A DNA stretch of 64,000 nucleotides from Alphaproteobacteria bacterium (GCA_021776235.1 JAJFGG010000086.1:40585-104584); one strand, 5' to 3'; counted from the first letter of the stretch, positions 16,458-25,926 are shown. Made by a program: numbers and translations. Notes: a model not told the origin generated them from the sequence alone.

Positions 16458-18446
16458 ATGGTTTCGCAATTTCTTGGATCGACCGTGCGCGTTGCTGCCG
16501 CCATTTTGTTTCTTGGTTTGACGAGCCTTGCTTCGAGCGCATGGGCCAATGAAGACCCTCCAACAACAGGCACGTCGATGCGCCCGGAAACCATTGTCGT
16601 GGCGCAGAGCAGTGCATCCGGAAAGGCGTCCGATGACCTCGAAAAAGACGATGATGACGACGACGACGACGATGATGATCTTCTGAAAGATGACGACGAC
16701 GATGACGACGATGACGATCTGCTAAAAGATAAAGAGAGCGCGGATGCCAAGTCTGAAGGCACGGCGAGCGAAGAAGCCGTGACGGACGCCAGCGCCGAGC
16801 ACGAGTCCCTGTTTGCCGAGGCGCGTTTTCCCTCCGCCGCGACCTGCGGCACCTGCCATCCCAAGGAGTACCGTGAATGGTCGGTCTCCCAGCACGCTTA
16901 TTCCCAGCTCAGCCCGGCTTATTTGTCGCTCAACAATAAGATCAATGAGTTGTCCAATGGTTCCAACGGGGACTTCTGCATCCGCTGCCACAATCAGGTT
17001 GGCGCCAATCTCGGCGAAAATTCCTTCGATTCAAATCTAAAGCGCCACCCAACCTCGCGTGAAGGCATCACCTGCGTTGTCTGCCACCGCTTGAACAAGG
17101 ATTATGCCAAAGCGAGCGGGCGGCTGGCGCTGGTCGAGGGCGATCTGACCGAGGTCGTCTTTGGACCAAGCGGCAACAAGGAAATGGAACGCGTTCTGGA
17201 CAATACCCATGAATACCGGGTCGTTACGGACCCCGAAAAACCGGGACGCAAAATTCACAAGGAAGCGAAACAATTCGTCTCTCTTTCCAACCCGACATTC
17301 TGCGGCAGCTGTCATGACGTTACGCTTTTTAACGGCTTTCGGCTGGAGGAGGCATACAGCGAGTATCGTACATCGCCCGCGGCCGCACGCGGCGTAACCT
17401 GCCAAGACTGCCATATGGGTAAAATTCAGGGGGTGGAGTCCGGCTACGAATACGGTCCGGCGGCGGTGGTCGGTGGCGTGCCGACGAAACCGCGCAAGCT
17501 TGCGAATCACTTTTTCGCCGGGCCTGATTATTCTCTGATCCCCCCGGGCATCTTCCCCCACAACATCAAAGCGCAGCAGCTGGCCAGTATCGAGGAGTGG
17601 CTGAAGTTTGATATAGCGGCGGGCTGGGGAACCGACGAGTTTGAAGACAAGATTGCCGATGATCACAAATTCCCGGAGCGTTGGGCATCGATCGATGACC
17701 GTTATGATGCCCGGGAAATCATTGGCGAGCAGCTGGAATTGCTGGAATGGGCGCGGCTAAAGCGGCTCGAGGTCTTGCGCGCCGGCTATGTTCTCGGTGA
17801 CGTCGTTACCGAACGGGCCGATGCCGGCGGTATTGCCTTCAAGGTCCAGGTGAAAAATGGCACGGACGGTCACAACGTCCCCACCGGCTTTACCGGCGAA
17901 CGCCTGGTCTGGCTCGAGGTCAAGGTCAGGGACAGCAGCGGGAAGGTGGTTTTCGTCTCCGGCGACCGTGATCCTAACGGTGATCTGCGGGATGGGCATT
18001 CTTCATACGTCCATGCGGGCGAGGCGGAGCTGGATCAGCATCTTTTGAGCCTGCAATCCTATTTTGTAACTCAGAACGCCCGTGGTGGCGAGATCGAGCA
18101 TGTCATACCTATTCCGTACCCGGTAACCGCCCTGCCCCGGGTCCTGCCGTCGCCGCTCTCATTGATCTTTACCGGCGAGCCGCCGACGGAACGCAATCAC
18201 AAGCGTGGTATCGAGCCGTTGGGCCAGCGCTGGGGGCATTATGAAGTCAAGGCTGACGCTATGACCGGAAAGGGTCCATACACCGCCACGGTGAAACTTA
18301 TTTCGCAACCCGCGCCGGTCAACCTTGTTATCGCCATGCAAGATGTTGGTTTCGACTTTGGTCTTACACCAGCCCAGGTCCGTGATGGTCTGGTGGCCGG
18401 GGCCCAGGTGCTTTGGGAGCGGGAGATAAAATTCGAAACTCAGTAA
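16458..18446 (+). CDS. Exported five-haem cytochrome c with poly-aspartate blocks
   Basis: A 662-residue protein. A signal peptide ends near SSAWA-NE (about residue 30). Residues 64-91 are two tandem acidic blocks, 11 Asp then LLK and 10-11 Asp then LLK. Five c-type haem motifs follow: CGTCH (130), CIRCH (174), CVVCH (206), CGSCH (282) and CQDCH (315). The remaining ~340 residues have no haem motif and end in a beta-rich domain (GIAFKVQVKNGTDGHNVPTGF). The layout resembles cytochrome c554-family electron carriers. The start has no strong ribosome site. The barrel gene at 18606 follows on the same strand after 159 bases. Redox partner unknown. Confidence 0.87.
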   Translation: MVSQFLGSTVRVAAAILFLGLTSLASSAWANEDPPTTGTSMRPETIVVAQSSASGKASDDLEKDDDDDDDDDDDLLKDDDDDDDDDDLLKDKESADAKSEGTASEEAVTDASAEHESLFAEARFPSAATCGTCHPKEYREWSVSQHAYSQLSPAYLSLNNKINELSNGSNGDFCIRCHNQVGANLGENSFDSNLKRHPTSREGITCVVCHRLNKDYAKASGRLALVEGDLTEVVFGPSGNKEMERVLDNTHEYRVVTDPEKPGRKIHKEAKQFVSLSNPTFCGSCHDVTLFNGFRLEEAYSEYRTSPAAARGVTCQDCHMGKIQGVESGYEYGPAAVVGGVPTKPRKLANHFFAGPDYSLIPPGIFPHNIKAQQLASIEEWLKFDIAAGWGTDEFEDKIADDHKFPERWASIDDRYDAREIIGEQLELLEWARLKRLEVLRAGYVLGDVVTERADAGGIAFKVQVKNGTDGHNVPTGFTGERLVWLEVKVRDSSGKVVFVSGDRDPNGDLRDGHSSYVHAGEAELDQHLLSLQSYFVTQNARGGEIEHVIPIPYPVTALPRVLPSPLSLIFTGEPPTERNHKRGIEPLGQRWGHYEVKADAMTGKGPYTATVKLISQPAPVNLVIAMQDVGFDFGLTPAQVRDGLVAGAQVLWEREIKFETQ

Positions 18447-18605
18447 CCTGTTTGTCAGGCAATGTTTCAGTTTCGTGATGGCATCAGTGAAATGGGCGGA
18501 TTTCCCCTGGTCGATCAAGCCGGGCCGGAGATTAGCCCAACAAAAGTCAACCTACCCCTACTTCCTCATTGCGGGGAGGAGGAGCAGCGACAGGGAACTA
18601 AAAGT

Positions 18606-20057
18606 ATGAACCCGATTTTGCGCAAGGGAATGTGTTTTGTTTCCGCTTTGCCTTTTGCCGCCGTACTTGGTTTTGGCGTCTTTCCGGCTACAGTGGCGCT
18701 TGCCGACAGTATTTTCCCATTGGGCGACAAGACCCCGCTACATACGGTGAAGGAGGAATACGTCCCCTTCAAAGGTTTGGGCCAAATCCCTCATCGGCCG
18801 GAATTGCTCCTCGAAGCCGGTGATGGTTTTCTCGATACCGGCAAGCTTGACGCCGGGTTCGACGTTCCCATCCTGGGCGCCGTCTGGCAGCCGCGCCTGT
18901 GGTCCTATATGATCAACCGCACAGCCGTGCAGACATTTGACAATCATGCCCCTGGAACCGAGCGTGAAAGCGAAGTTGCCAACCGGATGGATTTGTATGC
19001 CAACCTGCAACTCACCGGCACCGAGAAGGTGCTGCTTGGTTTGCGGCCTTTCGACAATAACCAGCCGCGCCGTTTTACGCGCTATACCTTTGAAGGCGCC
19101 GAAGAGGACTCCAACAACGAATTAAACGTCGACGTGGAGACCCTGTTCTTTGAAGGGGACCTTGGCAGTCTGATACCCAACCTGGACCGCGCCGGGATAA
19201 CGCCGCTGGATTACGGCTTTACCGTAGGGCGCCAGCCGATCACTTTCCAGGAAGGCATCCTGATCAACGATACTGTCGATTCCGTCGGCATCGTGCGCAA
19301 CAATCTGTCGTTTCCAAACACCTCCAATTTGCGGATTTCAGGCATGTGGGCGTGGAACCGCCTGGATCGGAACGACCGCTCGCGCGGGGTTGAGTCAAAT
19401 ATGTTCGGGCTGTTTGGTTTCGCGGATGCCAACGTCAGTTCCTTCAATCTCGACGCCATCTACGTTGACGACAATGGCGAAGGCGACGGCTTTTACATTG
19501 GCGCCTCGGCGATCCAGCGGTTGCGCGGTTGGGGCGGCATCTCCACGGCCTTCCGGATCAACAGCTCCTTTGCGCTTGAAGATGAAATAGGCGGCAACGT
19601 CATCGCCGATGGCACCCTGTTGACGGCGGAGATTTCATCATTGGTGACCGGGTCCGACGATATTGCATATTTCAATACCTTCGTCGGTATTGACAACTAT
19701 ACCCAGGCGGGGCGCGAGCGAATTGTCGGGGGGCCTTTGGCGAATACGGGAATTCTTTTCGCCTCACCCAATCTTTCGACCTACGGCGCCGAGATCAATC
19801 CCTTCACCGAGGACGTGGCCGGCTTTGCCCTAGGGTATCAGGCCTTTTACGATCACAAGCGGCGAAATCTGATCCTGGAAATTGCCAGCCGCATAGATAC
19901 CAAAGACGACAATGACACGAATGCGTTGGGCCTCGGCTTCCAGCTTCAGCAGGCCATTGGCCAGCGTGTCCAGCTGCAACTCGAGAGCTTTTATACCTTC
20001 CAGGAAGACCGCAATGATGCTTCGGGCATGCGTTTCGAAGTGCAGGTCGTCTATTGA
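18606..20057 (+). CDS. Outer-membrane beta-barrel protein (porin-like)
   Basis: A 483-residue exported protein. A signal peptide ends near VALA-DS. The mature part is rich in alternating strands, aromatic girdles and short turns (RMDLYANLQLTGTEKVLLGLRPF, FYIGASAIQRL, LGLGFQLQQAIGQRVQLQLESFYTF) and ends in a tyrosine after FEVQVV, the usual recognition signal for the barrel assembly machinery. No family name is certain. The ATG at 18606 is preferred because the signal peptide begins there. It directly follows the five-haem cytochrome, so a joint role is likely. No CxxC pair like that of MtrB is seen. Confidence 0.75.
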   Translation: MNPILRKGMCFVSALPFAAVLGFGVFPATVALADSIFPLGDKTPLHTVKEEYVPFKGLGQIPHRPELLLEAGDGFLDTGKLDAGFDVPILGAVWQPRLWSYMINRTAVQTFDNHAPGTERESEVANRMDLYANLQLTGTEKVLLGLRPFDNNQPRRFTRYTFEGAEEDSNNELNVDVETLFFEGDLGSLIPNLDRAGITPLDYGFTVGRQPITFQEGILINDTVDSVGIVRNNLSFPNTSNLRISGMWAWNRLDRNDRSRGVESNMFGLFGFADANVSSFNLDAIYVDDNGEGDGFYIGASAIQRLRGWGGISTAFRINSSFALEDEIGGNVIADGTLLTAEISSLVTGSDDIAYFNTFVGIDNYTQAGRERIVGGPLANTGILFASPNLSTYGAEINPFTEDVAGFALGYQAFYDHKRRNLILEIASRIDTKDDNDTNALGLGFQLQQAIGQRVQLQLESFYTFQEDRNDASGMRFEVQVVY

Positions 20058-20196
20058 TCCACGGCTGGTGCGAGAACCGGCGCAAGAACGATAATCGTGT
20101 TTTCAATGAGTGGCTGGTGCGTCTGGACGTGCCGGATCGCAGGGAGAGGATCAGACCGGCAAGGCATCATCTCCACAGCGGATTGAAACTAATTAT

Positions 20197-21648
20197 TTAG
20201 ACCACCGCGTTGGAGAAGGCCTCTGGCAGGCTGAGGGGGGCAATGTCCCGGCTGCTGCGTCCGAGATAATCCTTGTCCGGCACACCGGCTTCCATGCGGG
20301 CCTGGCATTCAGCCAGTTGTCCCGCCGCCTCGTTACGGTCAAGGGTAAGGACCCGGTGATTTTCGACCACCAGATTACCGTCGATGTAGACGTCCCGGAC
20401 CGCCCGCTCTGCCGCCGAGTGAACAAGGCTGACAATTGGATCGCGCACCGGCGCCATGACCGGGTGAGTGGTATCCACGACAACGATATCGGCTTTCGCA
20501 CCCACGGCGAGCTTGCCGATATCGTCCCGCATCAGGGCCCGGGCGCCGCCAACGGTACCGGCGTGGAAGACATCCGAGGTCGAAGCGACCTGGCCATCAT
20601 GGCTGGCGACCCGGCCCAGAATGGCGGCGTAGCGGAGGTCCTCCAGCATATTGTGGGGTATAGTGTCCGTGCCGATGGCCAAAACGACGCCGGCATCCTT
20701 GTACTTGCCAAAATGCTCCAAAATCGTGCCATAGCGCATGAACGGCGTCGGGCAATGGGCGACGGCGGTTTCGCTGTCGCCAAGCAGGCCTAAATCTCTA
20801 TCGGTATGCCAGCCGATCCAGGAATGCTGATCGATCGTGATGGCATGGCCCAGGATCGTACCCCGGCCCAACAGTCCCAGTTTGTCCAGATACTGGATCG
20901 GCGTGATGCCATGGCGCTGGACCATGACCTGATGTTCCACGACCGCCTGGGCGGCATGGGTTGTCCAGGGCAGGTTGCGCTCGCGCGCCGCCGCGTGGCT
21001 GTCGACCAGCATCTCGGTGTTGTTGTTGTCGATCTGAAACGGTGAGATCACACCGGACAGGCGGCCCGAGGAATGCGCCGCCATTTGATCGACTATTTTC
21101 AGCGCGGCATCAAAATTGCGCCGCCCCAGGGCGATGTCTTCGACATATTTCAACTCATGGGCATTATCACGATGCCAACGGGCCGTGTTGAAACCAGGGG
21201 CGGCGAACAGGCGCAGACCACTGCGCTCCATGACATCGGCCCAACCGGGATAAGGAAAGGTGATATCGACCAGCGTCGTCACGCCGCTCAACATCAGATC
21301 CGCATAAGCGACCTCGGCGCCAATCTTCATATCCTCGGGATCGATGGGAAAGGAACAGGACCGCTCGTACAGGCCGGTCATGTAATGTTCGCGGACGCTG
21401 TGATCTTCGCGAATGCCACGATACATGACCTCGCTGGCGGGATGAGAATGAACGTCGACCAGACCGGGCATCAGGCATAGGCCGGCGCCGTCGATGACAC
21501 GATCAGCGGGGCCCTCGTGGGCCCTTCCGATGTGGCTGATCCGGTTGCCGTCAAAAACCAGATCTCCGCCCTTGATATAGGTGTGGGATTTCAGATTCTC
21601 ATCCCAGGCGACGATCCAATCCACGTTTGAATAGTGTACGATGCTCAT
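20197..21648 (-). CDS. Chlorohydrolase/deaminase-type amidohydrolase (TRZ/ATZ family)
   Basis: A 483-residue metal-dependent hydrolase of the amidohydrolase superfamily related to guanine/cytosine deaminases and atrazine chlorohydrolase. Seen: the metal site VDVHSH after PGL, the later His in WTTHAA and ILGHAITID, and the catalytic Asp in AIGTDTIPHNMLEDLR, ending with the beta-sandwich (AVGAKADIVVVD). The substrate is unknown; it usually removes an amino group or halogen from a heterocycle. GGGAGG lies 7 bases before the ATG at 21648. It is divergent from the CmcJ-like gene and the region between contains a possible operator. Confidence 0.88.
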   Translation of the reverse strand: MSIVHYSNVDWIVAWDENLKSHTYIKGGDLVFDGNRISHIGRAHEGPADRVIDGAGLCLMPGLVDVHSHPASEVMYRGIREDHSVREHYMTGLYERSCSFPIDPEDMKIGAEVAYADLMLSGVTTLVDITFPYPGWADVMERSGLRLFAAPGFNTARWHRDNAHELKYVEDIALGRRNFDAALKIVDQMAAHSSGRLSGVISPFQIDNNNTEMLVDSHAAARERNLPWTTHAAQAVVEHQVMVQRHGITPIQYLDKLGLLGRGTILGHAITIDQHSWIGWHTDRDLGLLGDSETAVAHCPTPFMRYGTILEHFGKYKDAGVVLAIGTDTIPHNMLEDLRYAAILGRVASHDGQVASTSDVFHAGTVGGARALMRDDIGKLAVGAKADIVVVDTTHPVMAPVRDPIVSLVHSAAERAVRDVYIDGNLVVENHRVLTLDRNEAAGQLAECQARMEAGVPDKDYLGRSSRDIAPLSLPEAFSNAVV

Positions 21649-21669
21649 GATGGCTCCTCCCGGCTCCAA

Positions 21670-21688
21670 TGCATTATGAAATTATGCA
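21670..21688. promoter_or_regulatory. Possible operator (TGCAT-N9-ATGCA)
   Basis: Inverted half-sites TGCAT (21670-21674) and ATGCA (21684-21688) flank a 9-base AT-rich centre, 22 bases before the amidohydrolase start and within the divergent promoter region shared with the CmcJ-like gene. No regulator gene lies next to it. Weak evidence. Confidence 0.3.
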
Positions 21689-21821
21689 ATGAATCGAGGC
21701 AATCAGATAGTGCTCACGGGGCATGACTTAACCAGACGGCCAGCGCGCCGCCAGAACATACGAACCCTGGAAAGTGCCGGCACTGTGTGCCACCATGGGT
21801 TTTTTTAATTGGGGGAATGCC

Positions 21822-23099
21822 ATGAACGAGCTCAAGGACATCTCGGACCACGTAGCGGCGGCGGCGGACACAGATTCGTCTCCCTATGTGCCGAGCCTCC
21901 AACTCACGGACGGGCAGCCGGCTCCCATCGCTGCGAACGGAGGTTTATCTTACATGTCGTTCGATCGGGGCGGCGACGCGGGAACCGCCGCGGCAACGGA
22001 GGCAGCACTCATCCAGATTGCCCAGGGGAACGGACAGGCGGTTATCGACATGCTCGACAATGCGCCCCCCGGCCCCATCGAGACCAAGGGGGGCCTGGGG
22101 TTTCGAGACTATGAGGAGTGCCTGGAATATATCCGGGCGAACAACATCCAGGCCCCTGAAGGCGGCCTGGCGTTGCCGCTGCGCTATACTGTCAACCAAC
22201 AACCGTCCTACTCCATCGTCTCGTCCAACGCACTCTGGCAGGACCCGGCGCGCGAGGCCGACGCAAAGGCCTTGCGCAAGGACGAGCAGGACAACGGTCG
22301 GCGATGCCTTTATTTTCCCCAGGTGATGCGCGATGCGCGGCGAATGGAGGAATACTACCCAGGCCTCTCGCCCAGTAGCCCCGAATGCATGGACAGGCTT
22401 GGCGTATCGCTGGCCCATTGCGAGTCCGAATGCGAGAATTTCTATGACGCCGCGGAAGTGGAGCGCGTGTTCTATCCGGAGATGGAGAAACTCCTGTTGG
22501 AATTTTTCCCCGGCGCGACGGATGCCCTCGTTTACAATCACGACGTTTTTGACAAGGACTATCAGGGCGACCGCACGGAAGACCAGGACAACAAGAACCC
22601 GGGCGTCAATGCCAACTATGCCAACCTCGTGCACAACGATCTGAACGACAACAGCGGCCGCGTGCGCTGCCGCGAGCTGCTCACGAAGAACCTGCGGAAC
22701 TTCGGGCGTGAACAGCACTACACCGAGGCGCAGGCCGACGCGAAGATGTCGCGGCGGTTCATGTCGATCAACCTCGCCAAGCCCATGGAGACCGTGCGCC
22801 AGAACCCCTTCGTGCTCTGCGCCTGGCCCTCTTTCGCCGACCAGCCGTATATCACCAACTACCGGGTCTATGACGACCGCGTCGGCGAGACCACCCGTTT
22901 TACCCACCGCCCCGGCCACGAGTGGTACTGGTTTCCCGAGCAGAAGCCCACCGAGGTCTCCATGCTCAAGTGCTACGACTCCGTCACCGACGGCTCCGTC
23001 TCGCGCTGGTCGTTCCACACCGCCTGCATCGACCCAACCGCCCCTGACGATGCGCCCTGCCGCAGGAATGTCGTGGTCCGGTCCTATGTCTTCTTTTAG
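21822..23099 (+). CDS. CmcJ/NvfI-like Fe(II)/2-oxoglutarate oxygenase-family protein
   Basis: A 425-residue protein. The C-terminal two thirds match the CmcJ/NvfI/GA4-desaturase family: LVHNDLND (His 271, Asp 273, an HxD iron site), SINLAKPMETVRQNPFVLC, EWYWFPEQKPTEVSMLKCYDS, FHTACIDP (His 399) and CRRNVVVRSYVFF with the arginines used for 2-oxoglutarate. About 110 N-terminal residues (DGQPAPIAANGGLSYMSFDRG...) extend beyond the usual domain. Members hydroxylate or rearrange cephalosporins, terpenoids and other secondary metabolites; the substrate here is unknown. GGGGGAATGCC precedes the ATG. It stands alone between divergent and convergent neighbours. Confidence 0.78.
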   Translation: MNELKDISDHVAAAADTDSSPYVPSLQLTDGQPAPIAANGGLSYMSFDRGGDAGTAAATEAALIQIAQGNGQAVIDMLDNAPPGPIETKGGLGFRDYEECLEYIRANNIQAPEGGLALPLRYTVNQQPSYSIVSSNALWQDPAREADAKALRKDEQDNGRRCLYFPQVMRDARRMEEYYPGLSPSSPECMDRLGVSLAHCESECENFYDAAEVERVFYPEMEKLLLEFFPGATDALVYNHDVFDKDYQGDRTEDQDNKNPGVNANYANLVHNDLNDNSGRVRCRELLTKNLRNFGREQHYTEAQADAKMSRRFMSINLAKPMETVRQNPFVLCAWPSFADQPYITNYRVYDDRVGETTRFTHRPGHEWYWFPEQKPTEVSMLKCYDSVTDGSVSRWSFHTACIDPTAPDDAPCRRNVVVRSYVFF

Positions 23100-23296
23100 G
23101 CAGACAAGAAAACATAGCGTCGAGGGGGCCTGGGCGGCCGGATCAATAAAAGGGACACCAAAGAAGTGACCCGGTAGGGATTGGCTGTCGGAAATCTGAA
23201 AGATATGCATGGCGGCTTCTGGCACCGGTCCGCCGAACACCGGCATCAGGCCAATTTCCGCCTGGCCTCAGGCCCGGACGCGGTCAGGGGCATGCC

Positions 23297-24292
23297 CTAA
23301 TGCGAACCGATCCTAATCACCATTTTGCCCAGTGCGGATCGGTTTTGCATGGTTTTGAATGCTTCCTGGAAGTTGTCAAAGTCGAATATCCTGCCGATTA
23401 CCGGTTCGAGAGCCTTGTTTTCAAGCCATGTGTGCAGCTTCCCGATAAGTGTTTCCTGTAACCCCGGCTCCTGATGGGCGATCTGTGCCAAATCAACGCC
23501 CAGTAAAAAGCCGCCCTTTAGCAGTGGCAGGTTAAATCGCAGAGACGGTATTTCGCCGGATGCGAACCCGACGACGACGTGGCGGCCATTCCATGCGATC
23601 GAACGGAAAGCCTGCTCCGAAACATCGCCGCCAACAGGATCAAAAATAACGTCGGCGCCGTGGCCGGCGGTCAACGCCTTGAGGGTATCGCGCCAGTCGG
23701 GCTGGGAATAATCCAGAGTCTCATCGGCGCCGCATTGCCTCGCAAAATCACGTTTTTCTTCCGTCGAGGCGGCCGCAATGACCCGCGCTCCAAGCAGCTT
23801 GCCGATCTGTACCGCGGCCGAGCCGACACCTCCGGCGGCGCCCAGCACAAAAAGGCACTCTCCGGGCCGGAGCGCAGCACGCGCGTCCAGCGCGTATAGC
23901 GCCGTAAGATAATTGGCGTTAAGGGAGGCCCCGACCTCTGGCGTGATACCATTCGGCATGATCTGCGCCTCCGAGGCTGGTATGACCAGATACTCCGCCA
24001 AGGCTCCATTTTTTGCCATACCCATTACCGGCGTACCAGGCGCAAAGCCCTGCACGTTGTTTGGCACGTCATTGGCCACATCGTCGACTATGCCGGCGAA
24101 CTCCGTTCCAGGCGTAAATGGCAGAGGGTCTTTTGTTTGGTACAAGCCCTGAACTTTCAAACCATCGACAAACCCTATGCTCGCCGCCTGGACCCTCACC
24201 AGCAACTGCCCCTCGGAGATCGTCGGTGTTTCAACATCCCTGATACGGATGTTGTCGATCGCATCGTATTTTTCGACCAGAACGGCTCTCAT
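23297..24292 (-). CDS. Quinone-oxidoreductase-like MDR family enzyme
   Basis: A 331-residue NADPH-dependent oxidoreductase of the zinc-less medium-chain dehydrogenase family. Seen: the GroES-like N-terminal domain (TPGTEFAGIVDDV), the Rossmann motif GAAGGVGSAAVQIGKLLGARVIAAAS (about 149-174), and DVIFDPVGGDV. These reduce quinones or alpha,beta-unsaturated carbonyls. It lies 124 bases downstream of the MFS gene on the same strand, and both may be controlled by the HxlR protein encoded divergently at 25927, as is usual for quinone-responsive qor-type regulons. Confidence 0.88.
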   Translation of the reverse strand: MRAVLVEKYDAIDNIRIRDVETPTISEGQLLVRVQAASIGFVDGLKVQGLYQTKDPLPFTPGTEFAGIVDDVANDVPNNVQGFAPGTPVMGMAKNGALAEYLVIPASEAQIMPNGITPEVGASLNANYLTALYALDARAALRPGECLFVLGAAGGVGSAAVQIGKLLGARVIAAASTEEKRDFARQCGADETLDYSQPDWRDTLKALTAGHGADVIFDPVGGDVSEQAFRSIAWNGRHVVVGFASGEIPSLRFNLPLLKGGFLLGVDLAQIAHQEPGLQETLIGKLHTWLENKALEPVIGRIFDFDNFQEAFKTMQNRSALGKMVIRIGSH

Positions 24293-24416
24293 TTTGTCAC
24301 CCTCAGCGCTTTGGAATTTGCCTGGAGAAAACCCGGTCTGCTGTGCGACACCCGGCGTAGGAAAAGCATTCTCCAGCGCGGTTCATGGTTTTCGTCCCAT
24401 CAAATGACCCAGGACA

Positions 24417-25820
24417 CTAGATGGTGGCTCGGGTTCGCAGCCGTAGGGCGAAGATCGCAGTGATGAGGCCGGCGGCAACGAGGAGCCACCAGATGCGCGC
24501 GAACCCGGCGAGGAGGTCTTCGGTTTCGGTGGCGGCTCCGAGGAGGGCGATCGTCAGGGCGACACCGAACGATCCGCCGAACTGGCGGACGGCTTGGGTC
24601 ACCGCGCCGCCGACACCGGTCCGGTTTGCTGGCAGTGCCTGGGCCGACACGCTGGTGACTTGAGGAAAGATCAGCGCGATGGCGATGCCGTCCAGGGCAA
24701 GCGGTATGGCGATAGCGGTTAAGTAATCGATGTCCGCGGTGAGAAACACTGCGCGATAGAGGGCGCTTGTCGCGAACACCGACCCGCCAAGAATGACCAG
24801 TGGCCGTTGCCCGATCTGTCCCGCGAGCTTGCCAAAACGAGGTGCCAGGATGGCGGCGAGGACGGGGCCCGGGGTGAGCGCCAGACCAGCCTTGAGGATG
24901 GACCACTCCCACACATTCACGAGGAACAGAATCAGCCCGAAGAACATGGCTGAGAAGGCCATTGAGAAGCTGAACATTGCGAGATTACCCCAACGGAAGT
25001 TCCCGAGGGCAAAAAGCTCGAGATCAAGGGTCGGAGACTCGGTCCATCGCTGGTGGGCGATAAAGGCGCCCAGAAGGACCAGCCCGGTGGCGAGGACGAC
25101 CGTGGTTTGGGTGCTCGCCCAGCCGACCGTGTCCGATTCGACCAAGGCATATGACACCGCCCCGGCCGCGAGGGCTATGAGTACGACGCCTATGAGTGAG
25201 GGAATACGGATGGTCGGATCTCTTGATTCGCGCAGACAACGGAAGCCAGCGGCAAGGGTGACGACGCCGATGGGCAGGTTGAGGAAGAAGGCCCACCTCC
25301 AGCCGAGAGTATCGACGATTAACGCACCGAGCGAGGGTCCCAGCGCGGCAGAGAGCGCCCCGATAGCACCCCAGATAGCCACGACTTGTGGCAGTTTTTC
25401 GCGGGGAAACGCAGCCATGACAAGCGCCAGTGACGCCGGGACGAGGATCGCGGCGCCGGTGCCCTGAAGGACGCGGGCCACGATCAACCACTCGACATTC
25501 GATGCCAGGCCACAGCCCATTGAAGCAATGGTGAATGTGGTCGAACCCACGAGGAAAGCCCGCCGGTGCCCAAGACGGTCCGCGAGCTTGCCCGCCGGGA
25601 CCAGTAGCGCCGCGAAGATGATGGTGTACCCGTTCAGTACCCACGACAGGGTCGATGCGGGGGAACTGCCGAAACTGTTGGTAATGTCGGGAAAAGCAAC
25701 GAACAGGATTGTCGCATCCAGATAGGTCACCATTGCCGCGAGGCCGGCGATGCCGAGGGTCAGCCGGCCGCGGCGAGTCTCATCGCTGGCTGCGGCGGCG
25801 GTCGCCTTTGCCTGGGTCAT
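24417..25820 (-). CDS. MFS drug/metabolite exporter, DHA2 (EmrB/QacA) type
   Basis: A 467-residue inner-membrane transporter with about 14 membrane segments. Features of the family: GNSF-like loop NSFGSSPASTLSWVLNGYTI, GKLADRLGHRRAFLVGS (motif A), ARVLQGTGAAILVPASLALV (motif C) and the RTGVGGAVTQAVRQFGGSFGVAL segment near the C-terminus. It would export drugs or toxic metabolites using the proton gradient. The ATG at 25820 is preferred to an upstream in-frame extension lying in the operator region. A TATAAT-like box (minus strand, 25850-25845) lies in its promoter and the inverted repeat is next to it. Confidence 0.9.
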   Translation of the reverse strand: MTQAKATAAAASDETRRGRLTLGIAGLAAMVTYLDATILFVAFPDITNSFGSSPASTLSWVLNGYTIIFAALLVPAGKLADRLGHRRAFLVGSTTFTIASMGCGLASNVEWLIVARVLQGTGAAILVPASLALVMAAFPREKLPQVVAIWGAIGALSAALGPSLGALIVDTLGWRWAFFLNLPIGVVTLAAGFRCLRESRDPTIRIPSLIGVVLIALAAGAVSYALVESDTVGWASTQTTVVLATGLVLLGAFIAHQRWTESPTLDLELFALGNFRWGNLAMFSFSMAFSAMFFGLILFLVNVWEWSILKAGLALTPGPVLAAILAPRFGKLAGQIGQRPLVILGGSVFATSALYRAVFLTADIDYLTAIAIPLALDGIAIALIFPQVTSVSAQALPANRTGVGGAVTQAVRQFGGSFGVALTIALLGAATETEDLLAGFARIWWLLVAAGLITAIFALRLRTRATI

Positions 25821-25853
25821 GGTCTGGGTCTCATCGAAGGCGGGATTATAATG

Positions 25854-25899
25854 CTTGCAAAGAACAAGTGATTTTACAGAAACACTTGTTCTTTGCAAG
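25854..25899. promoter_or_regulatory. 17-bp perfect inverted repeat, probable HxlR operator
   Basis: CTTGCAAAGAACAAGTG at 25854-25870 and its exact inverse at 25883-25899 flank a 12-base AT-rich spacer (25871-25882). It lies exactly between the divergent MFS and hxlR-type genes. The right arm overlaps a TTGCAA -35 box of the regulator promoter and the left arm abuts a TATAAT on the other strand. This is the arrangement expected for an autoregulated HxlR repressor. Confidence 0.85.
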
Positions 25900-25920
25900 G
25901 AATTCGAAACCAGTTATGCT
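25893..25920 (+). promoter_or_regulatory. Probable promoter of the HxlR-family gene
   Basis: TTGCAA (25893-25898), 16-base spacer, TATGCT (25915-25920), directly before the ATG at 25927. The short distance implies a leader of only a few bases or a leaderless transcript if used. The -35 box is inside the inverted repeat. Confidence 0.5.
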
Positions 25921-25926
25921 AAGGCT

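Noticed and set aside
16640..16735. GAY-rich trinucleotide tract as a microsatellite artefact
   Set aside because: The tract keeps the reading frame and a repeated D-block/LLK pattern, so it is kept as part of the cytochrome rather than called a simple repeat.
21945..23246. Minus-strand ORF of 433 codons opposite the CmcJ-like gene
   Set aside because: The plus-strand product has clear family motifs and a ribosome site; the antisense one does not.
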